11,808 nucleotides of DNA, from assembly GCA_013002925.1 (NCBI GenBank), contig JABDLQ010000216.1, forward strand, positions 1 through 11,808. The letters are read 5' to 3'. The position numbers were made by a program, and so were the translations under genes. Under the pieces are notes generated by a model, which was not told where the DNA came from, searched no databases, and saw nothing but the letters and a program-made list of their open reading frames with translations. Shown piece after piece: positions 7,502 through 11,808 of the stretch (its first letter is position 1; the number at the start of each line of letters is the position of its first letter). Source of the DNA: Gammaproteobacteria bacterium. Its GTDB lineage: Bacteria; Pseudomonadota; Gammaproteobacteria; Steroidobacterales; SZUA-146.

Positions 7502-8623
7502 TTAAGTTTTAAACCGAGCCTGATCACCGAGTTTTTTCAACTTCCGATCAAGTCCGCGCAAACGTTTTTCCAGTGGCGTCTCTGAGCTTCCGGCTGATGT
7601 CTCTGGGTTATTATTACTCTTGCCATTTTTTTTTGCGCGATTGTTTTTGTTTTTTGAAGCTTTCCGGGCGCTGCGATTGCGTCCTTTTCGTGACTTTTTT
7701 CCCTTGGCCACCGCACGTACATTTTTCCCGGGGTGCTCTTCGCCATCGCTCTTTTTATCCCCCTGCATTTTTTTGTCAGGCAATGATTCACCGGCGTTGA
7801 TAAAGTCTCCAGCTATCTCGCCACCCAACTCTTTTACCACTGCGACTGCGTGCTCACTGGTAAACTCGGTGATTTCTTCCAAAAACCCATAAACCAGAAA
7901 CCGGTCCATGAATATATTGATTTTGCGTGGAATACCGCCAGTAAACTGATGAGCAATATTATAGACTTCGTTGTCGATCTTTGGATTTCCTTCCCAACCT
8001 ACTGCCAGTAGACGAAAACCGATGTAGCGTTTTAATTCGGCTCGCGTCAGCGGTTCCAAATGGTAGGAGGCAACGGTACGCTGACGCAACGGTTCCATAA
8101 TTGGTAATTGAACAGTGTCGCGAAAATCGCTCTGTCCAATCAAAAACACCTGGATCAGCGCCTTGCCGTTACTTTCGAGATTCGACAATATGCGCAACTC
8201 CTCAAGCGCTTCCGGCGTCAGTGTTTGCGCCTCATCGACAATCAACAGCACACCTTTCAGATAGTCGCGCGCACGCCGCAGGGATAATTCAAGATCGCGT
8301 ATCAGTGCAGTTTTACTTTTGCCTTCGAATGGTTGCTTAAGAGACGCCGCGACCATTGGGATAATCTCTTCCTTATCCAGATTAGCAGCGGCAATGCGGG
8401 CCGTGGCAATTTCCTGGGTTTTGAGATCTTCCAGCAATGCCTGAATCAACAAGGTCTTGCCGGCACCAATGTGACCAGTGATGATAACGAACCCCTCTGC
8501 CTGCTCCAACCCGTAGTGAAGATAGGCCAGTGCACGCTTGTGCCCGTCACTTTTAAACAGGAAACGTAAATCCGGTGTCAGTGCAAAAGGTTTGGCCTTG
8601 AAGTTATAGAAGTCTGTATACAT
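7502..8623 (-). CDS. ExeA-like AAA ATPase (XrtA-associated, TIGR03015-like) with long basic tail
   Basis: P-loop ATPase of the ExeA/GspA group, which in secretion systems works at the inner membrane; its role in XrtA loci is unassigned. Domains in the 373 residues: the start MYTDFYNFKAKPFALTPD is the family hallmark; Walker A GHIGAGKT (50-57); Walker B LLIVDEAQ (126-133); sensor 1 VFLIGQ (159-164); likely arginine finger region PLRQR (178-182); and TGGIPRKIN (228-236) in the lid. The recognised ATPase region ends near residue 270. Residues about 284-340 are low-complexity, rich in Lys, Asn and Arg, and residues 348-369 look like a basic amphipathic helix. I see no membrane segment and no peptidoglycan-binding domain of the kind ExeA has. 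The ATG follows the barrel stop by eight bases with no obvious ribosome binding site, suggesting coupling. Confidence 0.94.
   Translation of the reverse strand: MYTDFYNFKAKPFALTPDLRFLFKSDGHKRALAYLHYGLEQAEGFVIITGHIGAGKTLLIQALLEDLKTQEIATARIAAANLDKEEIIPMVAASLKQPFEGKSKTALIRDLELSLRRARDYLKGVLLIVDEAQTLTPEALEELRILSNLESNGKALIQVFLIGQSDFRDTVQLPIMEPLRQRTVASYHLEPLTRAELKRYIGFRLLAVGWEGNPKIDNEVYNIAHQFTGGIPRKINIFMDRFLVYGFLEEITEFTSEHAVAVVKELGGEIAGDFINAGESLPDKKMQGDKKSDGEEHPGKNVRAVAKGKKSRKGRNRSARKASKNKNNRAKKNGKSNNNPETSAGSSETPLEKRLRGLDRKLKKLGDQARFKT
7626..7634 (-). repeat. A9 homopolymer in the ATPase tail (possible slippage site)
   Basis: Nine consecutive A on the coding strand, read as GCA AAA AAA AAT (Ala330-Asn333). 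It contains the A_AAA_AAA heptamer. A shift to the -1 frame gives three to four extra residues and then stops at TAA (7616-7614). A shift to +1 opens a frame running to the stop at 7537. Confidence 0.6.
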
Positions 8624-8631
8624 TAGCTGAT

Positions 8632-10080
8632 CTAGAAATCGCGCCGATAGCCAATAGTAATAGTGTTTTCATCGTATTCTCTGTCGGCCAGAGTGGCGGA
8701 TCGGGTGTTCAGCCAATAACGCACAATAATAGAGGTGTTTTGCTGCAAAGAACGGCGGGCTGTAATGCCGAACTTGAAATCCTCGGGCTGATCAAACCCA
8801 TCCCGCGAATCGAGACGTAGATAAGTGGTATCCCCCGATAGCGAAAGAACATCGTTGTACTGCCAGTTCCACACCAATGTTCCCCCGATGAGGTTCTCTT
8901 TCTGACCAGCAAGAAAGGTACGTATATAGGTTCGGTCTTCATAAAACGCACTGACGGTCACTGAACTTCTGCCAAAATCCACGGATTGGGAAATATTTCC
9001 TCGTTTTCTTATATATAATTCCGGGTCAGCCCGGGGCAAATCAATGCCCAGAATATCGGCGATAAATGAAAATGCGTTGTTGTAATCAAGCTGTTCCGCA
9101 CCAATAGTTGTTGCGTCTTCGCTGTACGAAATCCCCGTCACAAGACGTCGCGCGTTCCGCTCAAAACTGAGCGCGTAGGACTTACCAAAAAACTGCTCTC
9201 CTACTCGTGCATCATATTGGATGCTGGTACCAATGCTACCTCGTAAGCCTGCGTTCCAGAAACTCCCTTCTGCTGAGCGTGTTCCCGGAAGAGAACCAAA
9301 ATCATTTGCATCTTCCCCGCCCGACAACACAAGTTCAGTGCGCGGACCCAGCCGCAGACCCACTTCCCCACTACTGCGCACAAACTCGACTTTTCTACCT
9401 ATGTCATAGTCAACAGTTTGGGAAGTAAAACTGAATTGCCAGTCAAGAATTCCCGCGCCGCCCTCGTTGGTCAAATGCGCAAAGAACTCTGTATTTGTAC
9501 TGTCAAACTGTCGCGGGTCATCATATTCGATAATTCCGGCTTCGGCGCCCAGATCAAAACTCGTGTAAGCTCCGATTCGACGTCGTATATTGGGTGAGAC
9601 AAACAGTTGCGCGATTTGCGAAGTGTTACCGCTGACGCTGATTGAACTGTATGGCGAACTGGCGCGTGAGTCTATGACTACCTGGCTTATACTGGCTTCG
9701 GTATTGACGGTAAACAAATCCGGAATCACGCTCGCATCTGCGGTGGCTTGCAAATAACTGTACGCTTCGTTGCGCTGATCATCACCGTTATACAACAGCC
9801 CCTGCAGGCGATAATCGACGTCGACATCAACCTGCTTGCCATCACGCCGCAGCCTGAATGCCGGACTAAGCTCTAATATGGCCTCGCTTTCTTCGCCACC
9901 TTTTGGGTTCAACTCAACGTTGTCGGTGAGATTCAAGCCCACATAAACGTGCGGATTAAATTGCCAATTGGCGGCATTAGCGACTACACCAACGCAGAGC
10001 GCAACTACGATACTCAGAAAGCGGAGAATTTCCGCGGATAAGTTCGACAAGCCGACATCGCTACTTGTATTCCTTCGCAT
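8632..10080 (-). CDS. Outer-membrane beta-barrel protein (XrtA/PEP-CTERM system, TIGR03016-like)
   Basis: Predicted outer-membrane barrel, presumably part of exopolysaccharide export or anchoring; the family has no assigned reaction. Numbering from ATG 10080 gives 482 residues. A signal peptide is visible, with hydrophobic core LRFLSIVVALCVGVV (19-33) and likely cleavage after ANA (about 36). The mature protein has many alternating polar/hydrophobic strands, for example VDVDVDYRLQGLLYN and SVTVSAFYEDRTYI, and ends in a strand closing with Phe (TITIGYRRDF), the usual signal for BAM-mediated insertion. The reading frame extends to GTG 10089, but I prefer ATG 10080 because it is an ATG with GGTGGG four bases upstream and gives a more ordinary signal peptide. 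It overlaps the kinase gene's 3' end by 20 bases; the ATPase gene follows after eight bases. Confidence 0.9.
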   Translation of the reverse strand: MRRNTSSDVGLSNLSAEILRFLSIVVALCVGVVANAANWQFNPHVYVGLNLTDNVELNPKGGEESEAILELSPAFRLRRDGKQVDVDVDYRLQGLLYNGDDQRNEAYSYLQATADASVIPDLFTVNTEASISQVVIDSRASSPYSSISVSGNTSQIAQLFVSPNIRRRIGAYTSFDLGAEAGIIEYDDPRQFDSTNTEFFAHLTNEGGAGILDWQFSFTSQTVDYDIGRKVEFVRSSGEVGLRLGPRTELVLSGGEDANDFGSLPGTRSAEGSFWNAGLRGSIGTSIQYDARVGEQFFGKSYALSFERNARRLVTGISYSEDATTIGAEQLDYNNAFSFIADILGIDLPRADPELYIRKRGNISQSVDFGRSSVTVSAFYEDRTYIRTFLAGQKENLIGGTLVWNWQYNDVLSLSGDTTYLRLDSRDGFDQPEDFKFGITARRSLQQNTSIIVRYWLNTRSATLADREYDENTITIGYRRDF

Positions 10081-11014
10081 AGTACCCACCGTAATAATCG
10101 TTAACAGACTTGACGCGACACTTATTCAAAATCAGGTTAATCGCTTTGGTCGAATCGATCAGCTCCAATGCACAATCAACTGCTGCCTGTGGAGTTGAGC
10201 CGGCATGTATAACCAGCACCACCTGACCAACAAGACCGCCAAGCACTTGCGCCTCGGAGGTTTGTAATAGCGGTGGAGAATCAAAAATAATGATGCGATT
10301 CGGGTAACGCCCACTGAGCTCGTCTACCAGCGCCTGCATCTTGTCACTGGCAAGGTATTCTGTAGAGTACTGGTGGCGTGATCCGGCGGGTAATATACGC
10401 AAGCCGGGCATATCGGTTTGTACCATCACGTCGGCAATATCAAGGGTGCTATCCATCAACAAATCCATCAATCCCGGTTGTTGATCAATGCCAAGCGCCC
10501 GACTGATGTGCGGCTTGGCAACATCAGCATCCACCAACAACACCGTCCGCTCTCTTTCCAGTGCGAGACTCATCGCAAGATTGACGGCAGTAAAGGTTTT
10601 GCCTTCCCCGGAGAATGCACTGCTTAGCATCAGCAAATTGCCATTCTCAACAGGCACCACACCTTTACCAAAGGCATTAGCGATAAGCGGACGCTTTATA
10701 CGGCGAAACTCATCCGCAAGATTTGGCGCAAGGTCAGCCGCCGGCACAATACTCGCATCCCGCAACGCCTCAAAATCCAGATGCAACACCTTGCGTTTTC
10801 GCAAATGAATCGCGTCCATCTCATCATCGGAGACCAACATGCCGAGCGCCCCACCATCACCGGTTTCCAATGATTCTTCTGCAGGCAATAGCGTAGGAAC
10901 TTGCTTTGCTTCGCCGTTGTTCTTTTGCAGTTCCACACTTTCGCTGCCACCGGGACCAGTAGATTTCTTACCATCCTTGCGATGTTTTTTTACGGCTTTT
11001 TCTACAATACTCAT
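10061..11014 (-). CDS. Tyrosine autokinase, BY-kinase type (XrtA/PEP-CTERM system, TIGR03018-like)
   Basis: Cytoplasmic P-loop tyrosine kinase that cycles between phosphorylated and dephosphorylated states to control polysaccharide polymerisation with the chain-length protein. In the 317 residues: a polar, Lys-rich N-terminal region (1-80), a segment ADEFRRIKRPL (100-110) typical of oligomer contacts in BY-kinases, Walker A SAFSGEGKT (132-140), Walker A' LLVDADVAKP (159-168), Walker B IIIFDSPPL (241-249), and a C-terminal tyrosine cluster YYGGYYAKEY (307-316) with five tyrosines as likely autophosphorylation sites. The kinase is a separate polypeptide from its membrane partner, unlike the fused Wzc of enterobacteria. 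Its ATG overlaps the partner's stop by four bases (ATGA), so the pair should be made in equal amounts. Kinase assignment is strong; a ParA-like alternative is unlikely given the Tyr cluster. Confidence 0.95.
   Translation of the reverse strand: MSIVEKAVKKHRKDGKKSTGPGGSESVELQKNNGEAKQVPTLLPAEESLETGDGGALGMLVSDDEMDAIHLRKRKVLHLDFEALRDASIVPAADLAPNLADEFRRIKRPLIANAFGKGVVPVENGNLLMLSSAFSGEGKTFTAVNLAMSLALERERTVLLVDADVAKPHISRALGIDQQPGLMDLLMDSTLDIADVMVQTDMPGLRILPAGSRHQYSTEYLASDKMQALVDELSGRYPNRIIIFDSPPLLQTSEAQVLGGLVGQVVLVIHAGSTPQAAVDCALELIDSTKAINLILNKCRVKSVNDYYGGYYAKEYK
10085..10090 (-). promoter_or_regulatory. Candidate ribosome binding site for the barrel gene inside the kinase tyrosine cluster
   Basis: Minus strand GGTGGG, four bases before ATG 10080. 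The same bases encode the two glycines in the kinase's YYGGYY motif. The match to the anti-Shine-Dalgarno sequence is partial (GGTG). Confidence 0.4.
11011..11014 (-). other. ATGA stop/start overlap, chain-length protein to tyrosine kinase
   Basis: The TGA ending the chain-length gene and the ATG of the kinase share four bases on the minus strand. This is the expected arrangement for two proteins that form one complex. Confidence 0.85.
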
Positions 11015-11808
11015 ATACCAACACTCGAACTTAGCGAAGCGACCAGTGCCACAAACCGTTCTTCAAGCACAATAGCTGCGGCATACATGCCAATCAGGGC
11101 CACCAGACCCATCAAAAAAAGCAGTGTTTGGGCGCGAGTTATCAACACCTGGTGTGGCATCAAAACCACGCTAATCGTTCCCAGCACCGGCAAACCAGTA
11201 CGGGATCGAAGCTCCTCTCGCGTCGAATAAACTGGCTTGAGCTGATCAAGCAGGAACGATACTGCCACTCCAAACAACAATCCCGCGATCAAAATCGCCG
11301 TGAAAAATAACGGCCGGTTTGGCCCCATGGGTTCCAACGGGAGCACGGGCGGATCCATCACCTGAAACTTGATGTCATCGCTTTGCTGGTTGGCGTCGTC
11401 ACCAAGTCGTGCAGCTTCGAGTCGATCCAGCAGATCGTCATGATAGTTTTTTGTTACTTCATAATCGCGATTCAGACGCGCCAGTCTGGCTTCTACTTCA
11501 GGCACCGTATCAACCAGTTTGGCCAGCTGTTTCACCTGGCGGTTTTGCTCGGCAATCGCAGTTTCCAGTTCGCCTAATTCGACTTTCACATCGGTAAGCT
11601 GGATCTTCATGTTTTGATAAACAGGGTTCTGATCCAATGGGTTGAATGTCGGTCGGTCTGGACTCAACGACATTCGTTCCTGCATTTCCTTATCCCGCTG
11701 CTGTTCCAACGTTTCTATCGTGGTCAATGTTGCAATCACATCGGGGTGCTTTTCGGTTAGCTGCAGGCGTTGCTGCGCAAGCACCCGGTAAAGGTCGGCA
11801 ATTTGTGC
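11011..11808 (-). CDS. Chain-length determinant protein, Wzz/GNVR type (XrtA system, TIGR03007-like), 5' part missing
   Basis: Inner-membrane co-polymerase that sets exopolysaccharide chain length and partners the tyrosine kinase. Only the C-terminal 265 residues lie in the window; the frame is open to the right edge, and a GTG at 11784 is an internal codon, not the start. Numbering visible residues: LTEKHPDV (16-23) is a typical periplasmic motif; 60-130 is predicted helical coiled coil; VPEVEARLARLNRDYEV (102-118) is the GNVR-type segment; DPPVLPLEPMGPNRP (152-166) is the proline-rich stretch preceding the membrane segment at about 167-188; then a cytoplasmic loop with STREELRSRTGLPVLGTI and another membrane segment at about 228-248, leaving a short C-terminal tail. 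Full-length relatives are around 500 residues, so roughly half is missing. Confidence 0.92.
   Translation of the reverse strand, partial: AQIADLYRVLAQQRLQLTEKHPDVIATLTTIETLEQQRDKEMQERMSLSPDRPTFNPLDQNPVYQNMKIQLTDVKVELGELETAIAEQNRQVKQLAKLVDTVPEVEARLARLNRDYEVTKNYHDDLLDRLEAARLGDDANQQSDDIKFQVMDPPVLPLEPMGPNRPLFFTAILIAGLLFGVAVSFLLDQLKPVYSTREELRSRTGLPVLGTISVVLMPHQVLITRAQTLLFLMGLVALIGMYAAAIVLEERFVALVASLSSSVGI

Noticed and set aside
7537..7791. An 84-codon minus-strand frame overlapping the ATPase tail
   Set aside because: It is a +1 shadow in an A-rich region with no start signal or recognisable product; only relevant as a slippage frame.
11011..11784. Treating GTG 11784 as the start of the chain-length protein
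   Set aside because: The frame stays open to the right edge and the residues upstream (AQIADLYR) continue a helical domain; the protein would lack its N-terminal membrane segment.

Overview
The window is a slice of an exosortase A (XrtA/PEP-CTERM) exopolysaccharide biosynthesis locus from a Gram-negative bacterium. Base composition looks close to balanced. The gene set (XrtA plus the chain-length protein, tyrosine autokinase, outer-membrane barrel, ExeA-like ATPase, deacetylase, FemAB, amidotransferase and two glycosyltransferases that travel with it) is characteristic of Pseudomonadota, probably gamma- or betaproteobacteria; I cannot resolve the taxon further. Families were recognised by reading motifs and gene order; no search was run.

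All ten genes lie on the minus strand, so transcription runs from right to left. In transcription order: a chain-length determinant protein (enters from the right edge, its 5' end missing); a BY-type tyrosine autokinase; an outer-membrane beta-barrel; an AAA ATPase; a NodB-type polysaccharide deacetylase; a FemAB/GNAT-like protein; an asparagine-synthase-type amidotransferase; a glycosyltransferase of the TIGR03087 type; exosortase A with a C-terminal EpsI domain; and a second glycosyltransferase of the TIGR03088 type that leaves through the left edge. Junctions are overlaps of 4 to about 20 bases or gaps of no more than 18 bases, so the window is essentially all coding and reads as one operon with translational coupling. 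No promoter, terminator, RNA gene, mobile element or CRISPR array was seen, and no stretch over 300 bases lacks a gene.

Functional reading: the chain-length protein and the tyrosine kinase control polymerisation and length at the inner membrane. The barrel is an outer-membrane component. The two GT4 enzymes build the repeat unit. The deacetylase, FemAB-like protein and amidotransferase sit consecutively and probably add nitrogen-containing decorations. XrtA is a membrane transpeptidase-like protease that processes PEP-CTERM proteins encoded elsewhere. The ATPase has an unassigned role and carries an unusual Lys/Asn-rich tail.

The system as a whole is a known type. Points worth a second look are the ATPase tail with its A9 tract, the dual use of the kinase's C-terminal codons as a ribosome binding site, the three-gene decoration block, and the non-ATG start of the leftmost gene.
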